The notes under the pieces are model-generated. The model did not search any database. It was not told the origin of the DNA and saw only the letters and a program-made list of their open reading frames with translations. Positions 50,033 to 58,848 of a stretch of DNA of 64,000 bases are shown piece after piece; the first letter of the stretch is position 1, and each line of letters begins with the position of its first letter. The stretch spans positions 1,736,001-1,800,000 of the forward strand of contig NZ_CP145809.1 in the NCBI RefSeq assembly GCF_038049925.1, read 5' to 3'. This stretch comes from Georgenia sp. M64. GTDB lineage: Bacteria > Actinomycetota > Actinomycetes > Actinomycetales > Actinomycetaceae. A program made the translations under genes and the position numbers.

Positions 50033-50823
50033 TGCTCCACGTCGACGGCGTCACCCAGACCTTCTTCCCGGGCAGCGTGAACGAGCGGGTCGCGCTGCGG
50101 GAGGTGGGGCTCCGGCTCTTCGAGGGCGAGTTCGTCACCGTCATCGGGTCCAACGGTGCGGGGAAGTCGACGCTGCTCAACGTCGTCTCCGGAAAGCTCC
50201 GGCCGGAGGCCGGGAGGGTACGGATCGACGAGCGGGACGTCAGCCGGCTCGCCGACTTCCAGCGGGCCCGCTACATCGGCCGGGTCTTCCAGAACCCGAT
50301 GGCCGGGACGGCCCCGCACATGACGATCGAGGAGAACCTCGCGATCGCGTTCGAGCGTGGCCGTCGGCGCGGCCTGCGGCGCGGGGTGACGGGCGCGAAG
50401 CGGGAGCGGTTCCGCGAGGACCTCGCCAGCCTCGAGCTCGGCCTGGAGAACCGGCTGCGGGCGAAGGTCGGCCTGCTCTCCGGCGGTCAGCGCCAGGCGC
50501 TCTCCCTGCTCATGGCGACCTTCTCCGAGCCGCGCATCCTGCTGCTCGACGAGCACACCGCGGCTCTCGACCCGCAGCGCGCAGCCCTGATCTCCCGGCT
50601 CACCTCCGAGCTCGTCGAGCGCCACCGGCTGACGACGCTCATGGTCACGCACAACATGGAGCAGGCCCTGAGCATGGGCACGCGGCTCATCATGATGCAC
50701 GAGGGCCGCATCATCCTCGACGTCGACGACGCCCGGAAGTCGCGCATGAGCCCGGCCGACCTGCTGGCCGAGTTCGAGAAGATCAAGGGCGGCGGTCTCG
50801 ACGACCGCACCCTCCTGCAGTAG
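50032..50823 (+). CDS. TrpZ-like ABC transporter ATPase
   Basis: 263-residue ATP-binding subunit: Walker A VIGSNGAGKSTLLN, Q-loop VFQNPMAGT, signature LLSGGQRQALSL, Walker B ILLLDEHTAALDP (with Glu-His), and H-loop MVTHNMEQAL. The third gene of a tightly coupled importer operon (two one-base overlaps). Confidence 0.9.
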   Translation: MLHVDGVTQTFFPGSVNERVALREVGLRLFEGEFVTVIGSNGAGKSTLLNVVSGKLRPEAGRVRIDERDVSRLADFQRARYIGRVFQNPMAGTAPHMTIEENLAIAFERGRRRGLRRGVTGAKRERFREDLASLELGLENRLRAKVGLLSGGQRQALSLLMATFSEPRILLLDEHTAALDPQRAALISRLTSELVERHRLTTLMVTHNMEQALSMGTRLIMMHEGRIILDVDDARKSRMSPADLLAEFEKIKGGGLDDRTLLQ

Positions 50824-50914
50824 TACGGGTCCACGGCGCCCGAGAAGGACCTGGACCGCACGTCGCCCGGCGTCCGGTCGGACCCGCGTCCGAGCCCGGG
50901 GGCCGGACGGGAAC

Positions 50915-52801
50915 CTACCGGCCACGGGGCCCACCGGCCGCCCGTCGAGACGCCTCCAGCGCCCGGGCCAGGGACTCGGTGTCGTGCGGGCCCGTGTGCC
51001 GGGCCGCGCCGACGAAGAAGGTGGGCGTGCCACGCGCCCCGCTGGCCTCGGCGCTCGCCACGTCAGCCCGGACCAGGGCAGCGGTGTCCTCCTCGTCCAG
51101 GTCACGCAGGAAGGCCTCGACGTCCAGGCCGAGGTCCCGGGCGTACCCGGCGAGGTCGGCGAGGTCGAGCCGGTCCTGGTGCGAGAACAGCAGGTCGTGC
51201 ATCTCCCAGAAGTGGCCCTGCCGCTGCGCGGCGACCGCGGCACGGGCGGCCCGCTCGGCCCGGGGGTGCACGTCGACGAGGGGAAGGTGGCGGAAGACGT
51301 AGCGGAGGTCGTCGCCGAAGCGGTCCCGCAGCTCATCGGTCACCCCGGTGGCACGGGCGCAGAACGGGCACTCGAAGTCGCCGTACTCCACCAGCGTGAG
51401 GGGTGCGTCGACCGGGCCACGGATCTGGTCGCCGGCCGGGTCCACCGGCCGGTCGAGGAACCGGGGGAGGTCCGCGTCCGTCTGGCCGCGGAGGACGGCG
51501 GCGAGGCGGAAGACGGCCCAGCCGAGGGCGGTCGCGACCACGGCCGCGACGAGGACGCCGACCGTCGCCTGGTCGCGCAGCACCGGGTCGTCGAACGCGA
51601 GCCCGGCGATGAGGAGGGAGACGGTGAAGCCGATCCCCGACAGGGCTGCACCGCCCAGGACGTGCCCGAACCCCACGCCGGCGGGTAGGCGCCCCAGACC
51701 GGCACGGACCGCAGCCCAGGACGTCAGGCCCACACCGAGAAGCTTGCCGACGACGAGCGCCGCCACCACCGCCCACGTGAGGCGGGACGAGAGCGCCTCG
51801 ACGAGCACGCCGTCGCGCAGGTCGACCCCGGCGTTGGCCAGGGCGAACAGGGGCACCACGACGTAGCCGGTCCACGGGTGCAGGGTGGTCTGCAGCCGCT
51901 CGTTGACCGACACGGCGCGGACCAGGCCCAGGCGCGCGGACCGGCCGACCACGACGTCGGGAGACTGGCGGAACGCGCGGAACCGCACCGCCGCTCCCTC
52001 GACCAGGTCGCGTGCGGGCGGGTGGGCCGCCACCAGCAGGCCGCCGAGCATGCCGGCGATCGAGGCGTGAAGACCCGCCTGGACGGCGGCCACCCACAGG
52101 CCGAGGCCGACCGCGACGTACGGGGCCGCCCGCCACACGCCGAGCCGGCTGAACACCGCCAGCAGCGCCCCGAGGGCCGCCATGGCGACGAGTGCGGCCA
52201 CGTCGAGGGACTCGCTGTAGAACACGCCGATGACGCTGACGGCGACGATGTCGTCGATGACCGTCAGGGTGAGGAGGAAGACCCGCAGCTGGGTGGCGAA
52301 CGTGGGGCCCACCACGGCCAGGGCGCCGAGCATGAAGGCCGTGTCGGTCCCGATCACCACACCCCACCCGCGGGCCGCGTCACCACCCGGTGCCAGCGCG
52401 AGGAAGAGCAGCGCCGGGACGGCCAGGCCGCCCAGGGCGGCGGCCACCGGGACGGCGGCGCGCCGGAGGTCGGTGAGCTCACCGACCGAGAGCTCGCGCC
52501 GGACCTCCAGGCCGATGACGAAGAAGAACAGCGCCATGAGGCCGTCGTTGACCCAGTGGCCCAGATCCGTCGACAGCTCCCAGCCGGCCACCGAGACGCC
52601 CGCCTCGACCGCCCAGAACGCGACGTAGGCGTCGGACCACGGCGAGTTCGCCCAGGCCAGGGCGACGACGGTGGCCGCCAGCAGCAGCCCTGCGCTCCCG
52701 GCCTCCGTGCTGAGGAACCGCCGGGCCGGTGCCGACAGCTGGGCGAGGAGGGCGCGCCGACCCGCCCGGGTCTGCACCCGTCCCCGTGGGTCGGCCGACA
52801 T
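50915..52801 (-). CDS. nhaA: NhaA Na+/H+ antiporter fused to DsbA-like thioredoxin domain
   Basis: 628 residues. The first ~430 are a complete Nha[38 protein letters not shown], paired Asp in [20 protein letters not shown], and [20 protein letters not shown]. Residues about 440-628 are a DsbA/thioredoxin fold: [18 protein letters not shown] (redox CPFC about 476-479) and cis-Pro loop [11 protein letters not shown]. The fusion places a disulfide-active domain at the membrane beside the antiporter. Such fusions are known in actinobacteria, with unproven logic. It is the last of the run Lsr2/DUF421 on this strand. Confidence 0.9.
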   Translation of the reverse strand: MSADPRGRVQTRAGRRALLAQLSAPARRFLSTEAGSAGLLLAATVVALAWANSPWSDAYVAFWAVEAGVSVAGWELSTDLGHWVNDGLMALFFFVIGLEVRRELSVGELTDLRRAAVPVAAALGGLAVPALLFLALAPGGDAARGWGVVIGTDTAFMLGALAVVGPTFATQLRVFLLTLTVIDDIVAVSVIGVFYSESLDVAALVAMAALGALLAVFSRLGVWRAAPYVAVGLGLWVAAVQAGLHASIAGMLGGLLVAAHPPARDLVEGAAVRFRAFRQSPDVVVGRSARLGLVRAVSVNERLQTTLHPWTGYVVVPLFALANAGVDLRDGVLVEALSSRLTWAVVAALVVGKLLGVGLTSWAAVRAGLGRLPAGVGFGHVLGGAALSGIGFTVSLLIAGLAFDDPVLRDQATVGVLVAAVVATALGWAVFRLAAVLRGQTDADLPRFLDRPVDPAGDQIRGPVDAPLTLVEYGDFECPFCARATGVTDELRDRFGDDLRYVFRHLPLVDVHPRAERAARAAVAAQRQGHFWEMHDLLFSHQDRLDLADLAGYARDLGLDVEAFLRDLDEEDTAALVRADVASAEASGARGTPTFFVGAARHTGPHDTESLARALEASRRAAGGPRGR

Positions 52802-52805
52802 CGTG

Positions 52806-52832
52806 ATGGTGGTGGTCGTGGTGGTGGTGGTC
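52806..52832. repeat. (GGT)n tract at the nhaA 5' end
   Basis: Eight near-perfect GGT units, TGGTGGTGGTCGTGGTGG type, between the nhaA start and the Lsr2 stop. A trinucleotide tract here does not affect either reading frame but could vary spacing upstream of nhaA. Confidence 0.6.
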
Positions 52833-52843
52833 GGACGGGGCCG

Positions 52844-53179
52844 TCAGTTGCCGGCCGCGCGGTACCTCTCGACCACGTCGGCGCTGATGCGTCCGCGCGG
52901 GCTCACGGTGATGCCCTGGCCCACCGCCCACGCGCGGACGGCGGCGGGGTCGAACCCCCGCTTCGTGGTGCTCGACGCCGACGTCCGGCGGATCCCCACC
53001 TTCCGGGCGGCCTCGAGGTAGGGCGCCAGCGACTTCTCGAAGGCGGCGACCTCGTCGTTGGTCAGGTCGACCCGGCAGAGCACGCCCTCGTAGGAGAAGT
53101 CGACCGACCGGCCCCTGCCGCGCTCGATGGGCCTGCCGGAGAGGTCGGAGACCAGCTCGGTGATCGTCTTCGTCGCCAT
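52844..53179 (-). CDS. lsr2: Lsr2 nucleoid-associated protein
   Basis: 111-residue xenogeneic-silencer: N-terminal dimerisation strand region VDFSYEGVLCRVDLTNDEV and C-terminal AT-hook-like DNA-binding domain ending AVRAWAVGQGITVSPRGRIS with the RGR motif. Lsr2 binds AT-rich DNA and is restricted to actinobacteria. ATG at 53179 is seven bases past TAGGTT on the minus strand, so leaderless. A TTG three codons earlier is possible. The IS and att-scar regions it might silence are >35 kb away. Confidence 0.93.
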   Translation of the reverse strand: MATKTITELVSDLSGRPIERGRGRSVDFSYEGVLCRVDLTNDEVAAFEKSLAPYLEAARKVGIRRTSASSTTKRGFDPAAVRAWAVGQGITVSPRGRISADVVERYRAAGN

Positions 53180-53184
53180 GGTCG

Positions 53185-53709
53185 TCAACCTAGCCTGCTC
53201 GGTGGTCCGTCGAGGCCGGCGAGGGCGCTGCCGTCACCGATCCTGTCGGCCGGGATGACGCTGAGGGTGCCGTCGCTCTCGAGGACGATCGCGGCGACCT
53301 CGGCCAGGGAGCCGGTACCGGTGCCGCGGACGGCCTGGCGCAGCTCGTCCATGGTGAGGCGCTGCTCGCGCATCGCCGCCGGGAGCGGCTCGCCGTCGCG
53401 CAGAACCAGGGTGGGTCCGGACGTCAGGGCGGACCGCAGACGCGGCCGCCGCGACGACGTCCAGGTCACGGCCAGCTGCAGGACCGCGAGGACGCCGAGA
53501 GCGAGCGCGCCCTCGCTCCACGAGATGTCCGAGCTGAGCAGGATGGTGGCCAGGGTCGATCCGAGCGCCACGGTGACCACGAGGTCGAAGGCGTTGAGCT
53601 TTGCCAGCGCCCGTTTCCCGGCGACGCGGAGCACGACGACGACCGTGACGTAGGCGGCCGTGCCGACGACGGCGATGCGGAGGAGGTCGGACCACGAGTC
53701 GAACCACAT
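53185..53709 (-). CDS. DUF421/YetF-like membrane protein
   Basis: 174 residues. Three membrane helices (LLRIAVVGTAAYVTVVVVLR, FDLVVTVALGSTLATILLS, ALALGVLAVLQLAVTWTS) are followed by the cytoplasmic DUF421 domain: SGPTLVLRDGEPLPAAMREQ, RLTMDELRQAVRGTG. Family function unknown. ATG at 53709. Five bases separate its stop from Lsr2's alternative start, so they may be linked. Confidence 0.85.
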   Translation of the reverse strand: MWFDSWSDLLRIAVVGTAAYVTVVVVLRVAGKRALAKLNAFDLVVTVALGSTLATILLSSDISWSEGALALGVLAVLQLAVTWTSSRRPRLRSALTSGPTLVLRDGEPLPAAMREQRLTMDELRQAVRGTGTGSLAEVAAIVLESDGTLSVIPADRIGDGSALAGLDGPPSRLG

Positions 53710-53854
53710 GCGGCCAGCCTCCCAGGGTCGCGAGCGACGTGCGGTCACCTCCGGGCCCTGTGTCACGGGAACGCCCCGATGTGAGCGCTAACCTGGCTCC
53801 GGACCCGGACAGGACGACGCCCGCGACGACGCAGGGCGAGAACGGAGCACTGCG

Positions 53855-55480
53855 ATGGAGCACCAGGACGAGGCACAGGCACAGATCCGTGCCGCGCTGA
53901 CCGAGGGGCGCACGGCGCTGGGGATCGAGCTGGGCTCGACGAACATCAAGGCCTCGCTCATCGGGCCCGACCAGGTCCCGCTCGCCAGCGGGAGCCACGC
54001 CTGGGAGAACGAGTTCGTCGACCGGGTGTGGACGTACTCCCTCGACGCGGTGTGGGCGGGCGTCCAGGCGGCCGTCGCGGCGGTGCTCGCCGACGCCGAG
54101 CAGCGCCACGGCGTCCGCCCCGCCACCGTGGGGGCGGTCGGCGTCTCCGCGATGATGCACGGCTACCTCGCCCTCGACGGCGGCGGGGAGCTCCTCGTGC
54201 CCTTCCGCACCTGGCGCAACACCAGCACCGGTGAGGCGGCCGCCGAGCTCACGGACGCGCTGGCCTTCAACGTGCCCCTGCGCTGGTCCGTCGCCCACCT
54301 GTACCAGGCCGTTCTCGACGACGAGCCGCACGTACCGCAGATCCGGTTCCTCACCACGCTCGCCGGCTACGTGCACTGGCGGCTGACGGGCGAGAAGGTG
54401 CTGGGCGTGGGTGACGCGTCGGGCATGTTCCCGATCGACCCCGCCACCGGTGACTACGACGCCGGGATGCTCGCCACGGTGGACCGACTGATCTCCTCGC
54501 ACGGCGCCGACGTCCGGCTCGCCGACGTGCTGCCCCGGGTCCTGCCCGCGGGCGGCGACGCCGGGACGCTCACCGACGAGGGGGCGGCCCTCCTCGACCC
54601 GAGCGGCACCCTGCGCGCCGGGGTGCCGCTCTGCCCGCCCGAGGGCGACGCGGGCACCGGGATGGTGGCCACCAACGCGGTGGCCCCGCGCACCGGCAAC
54701 GTCAGCGCGGGCACCAGCATCTTCGCGATGGTCGTCCTGGAGAGGGCGCTGGAGCGGGTGCACCACGAGATCGACGTCGTCACCACGCCGGCGGGCGACC
54801 CGGTGGCGATGGTCCACTGCAACAACGGGGCGAGCGAGCTCGGCGCCTGGGCCGGGATGCTCGGCGAGCTGGCCGCGGCGCTGGGGCACCCGGCCGAGCC
54901 GGCCGAGGTGTTCGGCGCCCTGCTGCGCAGCGCCCTGGAGGGTGAGGCGGACGGCGGCGGTCTGCTCGCCTACAACTACCTCTCGGGTGAGCCCATCACG
55001 GGGCTCGAGGAGGGCCGGCCGCTCTTCGTGCGCACCCCGGGCTCGCGCCTCACGCTCGCCAACTTCGCGCGCACCCAGGTCCTCGGCGTCTTCGCCACCC
55101 TCAGCCTGGGGATGCGGGTGCTGGCGGAGGAGGGGGTGGCCGTCGACTCGATGTTCGCGCACGGCGGCCTGTTCCGGACCGCGGGGGTGGCGCAGCGCCT
55201 GCTCGCAGCGGCGACGGGTGCGCCGGTGGCCGTCGGCACCACGGCGGGCGAGGGCGGCGCGTGGGGGATCGCGGTGCTCGCCGCCTACCGCCGGGCGGTC
55301 GCGGACGGCAGCGCGGGGGAGCGTGGCCTGGCGTCGTGGCTGACGGAGGAGGTCTTCGCGGACGTCACGCTCGACGTCGTCGAGCCGGACGCCGACGACG
55401 TGACGGGGTACGCGGCGTACCTCGAGCGCTACACCGCGGGGCTCGCGATCGAGCGGGCCGCCGTCGAGGCGGTCCACTGA
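53855..55480 (+). CDS. FGGY-family carbohydrate kinase
   Basis: 541-residue sugar kinase. FGGY_N: LGIELGSTNIKASLIGPDQV (phosphate loop), VGVSAMMHGYLALD, and FRTWRNTSTGEAAAELT. FGGY_C: NVSAGTSIFAMVVLE, CNNGASELGAWAGML and MFAHGGLFRTAGVAQRLLAA, GTTAGEGGAWGIAVL. It is most like the xylulokinase-related ATPase subgroup used for L-ribulose or similar sugars. Phosphorylates a pentulose or hexulose; which is unknown. Start behind AACGGAGCACTGCG. Convergent with the SDR at 55484. Confidence 0.9.
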   Translation: MEHQDEAQAQIRAALTEGRTALGIELGSTNIKASLIGPDQVPLASGSHAWENEFVDRVWTYSLDAVWAGVQAAVAAVLADAEQRHGVRPATVGAVGVSAMMHGYLALDGGGELLVPFRTWRNTSTGEAAAELTDALAFNVPLRWSVAHLYQAVLDDEPHVPQIRFLTTLAGYVHWRLTGEKVLGVGDASGMFPIDPATGDYDAGMLATVDRLISSHGADVRLADVLPRVLPAGGDAGTLTDEGAALLDPSGTLRAGVPLCPPEGDAGTGMVATNAVAPRTGNVSAGTSIFAMVVLERALERVHHEIDVVTTPAGDPVAMVHCNNGASELGAWAGMLGELAAALGHPAEPAEVFGALLRSALEGEADGGGLLAYNYLSGEPITGLEEGRPLFVRTPGSRLTLANFARTQVLGVFATLSLGMRVLAEEGVAVDSMFAHGGLFRTAGVAQRLLAAATGAPVAVGTTAGEGGAWGIAVLAAYRRAVADGSAGERGLASWLTEEVFADVTLDVVEPDADDVTGYAAYLERYTAGLAIERAAVEAVH

Positions 55481-55483
55481 CCG

Positions 55484-56263
55484 TCACACGAGGAGCGACT
55501 GCCCGCCGTCGATCCACACCTCGGTGCCGGTGATGTGGGCGGCTGCGTCCGAGGCGAGGAACAGCACGAGGTCTGCGACCTGCTGCGCGCTGCCGGGCCG
55601 GCCGTGGGTGAGCGGGATCTGACCCTCCGGGTACTCCACCGGGACCTGGACGTCGTCGAGGTCGCGCTGCTCGGTGTTGTCGTCGATCTCGGTCTCGATG
55701 GCGCCCGGGCAGATGACGTTGACGCGCACCCGGTCCTGGGCGAGCTCGACGGCCACCATCTTGGCGAAGGCCACCTGGCCGGCCTTGCTGCTGCTGTACG
55801 CGGAGGCGCCGGTGTTGCTGAACGTCCGCGTGCCGTTGATCGAGGACGTGATGACCACCGAGCCCCCCTGCCGCCGGAGCAGCGGGGCGGCGTACTTGAC
55901 CGTTATGAACGTGCCGGTGAGGTTGGTGTCGATGGTGGTGCGCCACTCGTCGACCGTCAGCTCGTCGAGCGGCGCCCACACGCCGTTGATCCCGGCGTTG
56001 GCGAGCACGACGTCCAGCCGTCCGAACCGCTCGTCGACCTGGTCGACGATGCCGGCCATGCCCGCCTCGTCGGCGACGTCCCCGCCCACCGCCATGCCGG
56101 TGCCCCCGGCGCGCTCGATCTCGGCGAGGACGTCGTCGGCGTGCTCCTTCCGGTGGCCGAGGACCACGACCGCGGCCCCGGCGCCGGCCAACGCAAGGGC
56201 AGACGCCCTGCCGATCCCCGAGCCGGCCCCGGTCACCAGCGCCACCTTGCCGTCGAGTCGCAT
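55484..56263 (-). CDS. short-chain dehydrogenase/reductase
   Basis: 259-residue classical SDR: VTGAGSGIGRASALAL, LANAGINGVWAP, VITSSINGTRTFSNTGASAY, and YSSSKAGQVAF. The extended C-terminus VYPEGQIPLTHGRPGSA and WIDGGQSLLV is found in glucose/ribitol-type SDRs near FGGY kinases. Convergent with the kinase, three bases apart. A partnership in sugar or polyol breakdown is suggested by adjacency only. ATG behind CAGGAGGCAC. Confidence 0.88.
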   Translation of the reverse strand: MRLDGKVALVTGAGSGIGRASALALAGAGAAVVVLGHRKEHADDVLAEIERAGGTGMAVGGDVADEAGMAGIVDQVDERFGRLDVVLANAGINGVWAPLDELTVDEWRTTIDTNLTGTFITVKYAAPLLRRQGGSVVITSSINGTRTFSNTGASAYSSSKAGQVAFAKMVAVELAQDRVRVNVICPGAIETEIDDNTEQRDLDDVQVPVEYPEGQIPLTHGRPGSAQQVADLVLFLASDAAAHITGTEVWIDGGQSLLV

Positions 56264-56331
56264 GCGTGCCTCCTGATCGTCCGAGCCACCAGGGTGGGGC
56301 GCGTCGTGCGGGTCGGCAAGCGGGAACCCGG

Positions 56332-56808
56332 TTACGACGCCGGCTGGAGCTCGCCGTCGCTCTCCGCCGTGCGGTCCCAGTCACGGGGGGTGAGGTCGGG
56401 ACGACGGTTCTCGTAGTCGCTGCCCAGGAGCGGCGACGAGATGAGCATGTCCGCCGTCGCGACGTTGCACGCCATCGGGACGTTCCACACGGCCCCGATC
56501 CGCAGGAGCGCCTTGACGTCGGGGTCGTGCGGCTGCGCCTCCAGCGGGTCCCAGAAGAAGACCAGCATGGTGATGCTGCCCTCGGCGATCCTGGCGCCGA
56601 TCTGCTGGTCGCCGCCGACGGGGCCCGAGAGAAAGCGGTGGACGGGCAGGCCGAGCTCGAACTCGAGCATCGTCCCGGTCGTGCCGGTGGCGTAGAGCTG
56701 GTGCTGGGCGAGGGTGCCTCGGTTGTACTCCGCCCAGCGCAGCAGCTCCACCTTCATGTTGTCGTGGGCGACGAGGGCGATGTGTCGGGGCTTGATGTTC
56801 GGGCTCAT
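56332..56808 (-). CDS. mgsA: methylglyoxal synthase
   Basis: 158 residues that convert dihydroxyacetone phosphate to methylglyoxal and phosphate. The family fingerprint is clear: [72 protein letters not shown], and [11 protein letters not shown]. Active-site Asp residues of the Asp-x-Asp-x loop ([16 protein letters not shown]) are present. ATG behind CCGGAGGAGC. Lies downstream of the SDR gene on the same strand. Confidence 0.93.
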   Translation of the reverse strand: MSPNIKPRHIALVAHDNMKVELLRWAEYNRGTLAQHQLYATGTTGTMLEFELGLPVHRFLSGPVGGDQQIGARIAEGSITMLVFFWDPLEAQPHDPDVKALLRIGAVWNVPMACNVATADMLISSPLLGSDYENRRPDLTPRDWDRTAESDGELQPAS

Positions 56809-57109
56809 GGCGAGCTCCTCCGGTCGAGCAGTGGTGCAGGACCGCCGCCGCGCCGTTGCAAGCGCCGTGGCACCAACACTGGCGCATGCCGGGCGGACTG
56901 TCACGAGTCGTGGCGCTGTCGTGCCCGGCGAACCATCGTCGTCCGTCGCTGACCTGCGCAGACGCCGCCGGAGGTGACCGAGGGCACGTACGCCGGGGTG
57001 GGACGACGTCGTCGACGCCGACGTCCCGGTCGTGTACGTCACCCAGGGACCGCGAATGCCGGACCCCCGCACCCCGGTGGTATCGGGCCTGTCCGACATG
57101 TGAGAACCG

Positions 57110-57138
57110 TTGACACCATGCGGACCGTCCCGCAAACT
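57110..57138 (+). promoter_or_regulatory. promoter for the polycysteine leader
   Basis: TTGACA (57110-57115, perfect -35), 17-bp spacer, CAAACT (57133-57138). The leader ATG is seven bases on (57145), so transcript and translation should begin at nearly the same base. Confidence 0.7.
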
Positions 57139-57144
57139 CGACAC

Positions 57145-57234
57145 ATGTCCACGGCCCGGCCTCTGAACTCGCTCTCCGCGAGCTCCGTCGACGTCTCGTC
57201 GATGTGCCGTTGCCTGTGTCGAATGTGCCGCTGA
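57145..57234 (+). CDS. leaderless polycysteine leader peptide (putative attenuator)
   Basis: 29-residue short [23 protein letters not shown] then CRCLCRMCR and a stop. Four of the last nine codons are cysteine. The ATG lies six bases past the -10 box (leaderless). Polycysteine leaderless uORFs are known in mycobacteria and relatives, where ribosome stalling at Cys codons when cysteinyl-tRNA is scarce changes downstream RNA folding and raises operon expression. The next 170 bases contain several possible hairpins (CCCCTCAG/CTGAGGAG near 57246-57264; GGCATGACGCC near 57273) before the gene at 57404. Confidence 0.75.
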   Translation: MSTARPLNSLSASSVDVSSMCRCLCRMCR

Positions 57235-57403
57235 CCTCTCGCGTCCGGTCCCCTCAGCTCTGAGGAGCCCCAGGCATGACGCCTGGACCGCGTGGACCCT
57301 ACCGCTGCATCGCGGCGCACCCCGACACCGCAGGACCTGGCAGGAACCAGGGCGCCCGGCGTCGGCCCGGACCAGTGCATCACCGAACGCCGAAGGAATC
57401 GAC

Positions 57404-57667
57404 GTGTCGAACCCCAGCCGTACCGACGTCCTGCCCATCCAGGAAGTGGTCGCCAAGGCCTCCCCGAGCGCGTGGCTCGACGGCCTCGTCCTCTCCAGCC
57501 GTCCCGCTGAGCTCACCGTCGTCCTGCTGGACGGCGGCGTGCGGACGCTGACCACCGGGGCCGGCGCGCCCGTGGGCGAGCCCGTCGCCGTGCACCCCGT
57601 CGCCGAGCTCGTCGCGGTCGGCGGGGTGTGGTTCTCGGCGCGAGCCGAGGTGATCGTCGAGGCTTAG
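57404..57667 (+). CDS. 87-residue protein, likely under cysteine attenuation
   Basis: Small all-beta-looking protein: [60 protein letters not shown]. No domain is recognised, and it has no cysteine itself. GTG start behind GAAGGAATC. It is the first gene past the polycysteine leader, 169 bases downstream of the leader stop. Its stop overlaps the stop of the copper-storage-like gene on the opposite strand by four bases, so the two transcripts may collide. No further gene follows on this strand for 1.5 kb. Confidence 0.6.
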   Translation: MSNPSRTDVLPIQEVVAKASPSAWLDGLVLSSRPAELTVVLLDGGVRTLTTGAGAPVGEPVAVHPVAELVAVGGVWFSARAEVIVEA

Positions 57668-58068
57668 GCGCTCGTCATCGACGACATCATCGACGAGCAC
57701 GCCTCGACCATCGCACGGCACGCCATCGCGCAGATCCGGCAGTGCTCGGACATGGCGGCGTGCGTCTCGCACTCCGCCGCGCAGGCCTCGCCCATGCTCA
57801 TGCAGGCCGATGTCATCGCGGTCATGACGGTCATGTCGTAACCGGTCGGCCGCATCATCATGCGCATCATCGCCGTCGCGACGTCGGCGGTGTTGGTACA
57901 CATGGCGGCGCAGCGCCCCATGCCCTCGCCCGCATCGGCGTCGGCGCACATCGTCGCCGCCATCGCCGCCGCGGAGCACGCCTCGATGCACTGCTGCATC
58001 ATGGGCATCTCCATGCCGGCCTTCTCCGCCATCGGCATGGACTTCATCATGTCGGCCATCATGTTCAT
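57664..58068 (-). CDS. Csp-like four-helix copper-storage protein
   Basis: 134 residues, extremely rich in Met, Ala and Cys (12 Cys). Cys pairs line the helices: MQQCIEACSAAAMAATMC, GRCAAMCTNTADVA, TSACMSMGEACAAEC, EHCRICAMACRAMVEAC. This is the four-helix bundle of copper storage proteins (Csp; DUF326), which fill the bundle core with Cu(I). There is no signal peptide, so cytosolic Csp3-type. The N-terminus MNMMADMMKSMPMAEKAGME is Met-rich. A perfect 32-bp palindrome lies 18 bases upstream of the start. The gene is tail to tail with the putative cysteine-attenuated gene. Confidence 0.88.
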   Translation of the reverse strand: MNMMADMMKSMPMAEKAGMEMPMMQQCIEACSAAAMAATMCADADAGEGMGRCAAMCTNTADVATAMMRMMMRPTGYDMTVMTAMTSACMSMGEACAAECETHAAMSEHCRICAMACRAMVEACSSMMSSMTSA

Positions 58069-58085
58069 CGCAGCTCGCCCGCCCT

Positions 58086-58117
58086 CGTCGTCACGTGACC
58101 TCTGTCACGTGACGACG
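58086..58117. promoter_or_regulatory. perfect 32-bp palindrome upstream of the Csp-like gene
   Basis: CGTCGTCACGTGAC and GTCACGTGACGACG are perfect 14-bp arms about a CTCT centre. Each arm also contains the self-palindrome TCACGTGA. It lies 17 bases from the start codon, where the promoter or start site must be. It is not the G-tract palindrome typical of CsoR sites. Confidence 0.8.
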
Positions 58118-58164
58118 TTACGCCGGGCGTGATCCGCCACGCCAGAGGGCGGTTTGCCCGGAAC

Positions 58165-58848
58165 CTACGGTGTGAGCTCGACGTCCTCGCCGCGGAGCAG
58201 GGCCCGGAACCCGTCGTCCTGGACCGTGACGTCCCGGAGCACGAGACCCTCGGGCAGTCCTTCGAGCTCGTGCTCGATGGTGACGAGCTCGCGCACGAGC
58301 GCGGCGAGGGCACCGGAGAGGAAGGACGGGCCGCCGACGTCGATGGAGAGTGGCTCGACGACGAGGCGGCCGTCCTCGACCTCGACCGTCCCGGTGGCGA
58401 CGACGGGGAGCTCCCGGCCGAGGACCTCCACGGTCCGGACGACGCTCGCCTGGCCGCCGTCGGCCTCGCGCACGGTGGTCCCCTCGCCCAGCTCGGCCGC
58501 GACGACGTCGAACGGCACGGTCGCCTCGAGGGTGAGCCTCGCCGCGACGATCCGCTCGTCGCTCGTGACCACGTCCCGGCCGACGGCGGTCACGTCGAGG
58601 AACGTCGAGCCCGCGGCCGTGACGGCGCCGGCGTCGAGGGTGAGGTCGCTCAGCCACACCTCGTCCTCGCGGAGGTCGGCCGGTGGGCCGGTGGCCGGCG
58701 ACCCGGCGCCCGGCGCCGGCGGGGCGGGGTCCCGGTCGTCGCGGGCCGGCTCGGTCACCGCCCACCACGCGAGGACCAGACCGAGCGCCAGGACGAGGAG
58801 CATCGCCGTGGCGCCGATGAGCCAGTCCTTCACGCGTGCCCGGTCCAT
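58165..58848 (-). CDS. DUF2993 (LmeA-like) membrane-anchored protein
   Basis: 227 residues. N-terminal membrane anchor LIGATAMLLVLALGLVLAWW (about 11-30), Pro-rich linker, then a DUF2993 lipid-binding beta barrel: DVWLSDLTLDAG … TFLDVTAVGRDVVTS … FLSGALAALVRELV. DUF2993 proteins in actinobacteria handle mannan-lipid precursors (LmeA in mycobacteria). The start at 58848 is set by the anchor. Confidence 0.75.
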   Translation of the reverse strand: MDRARVKDWLIGATAMLLVLALGLVLAWWAVTEPARDDRDPAPPAPGAGSPATGPPADLREDEVWLSDLTLDAGAVTAAGSTFLDVTAVGRDVVTSDERIVAARLTLEATVPFDVVAAELGEGTTVREADGGQASVVRTVEVLGRELPVVATGTVEVEDGRLVVEPLSIDVGGPSFLSGALAALVRELVTIEHELEGLPEGLVLRDVTVQDDGFRALLRGEDVELTP

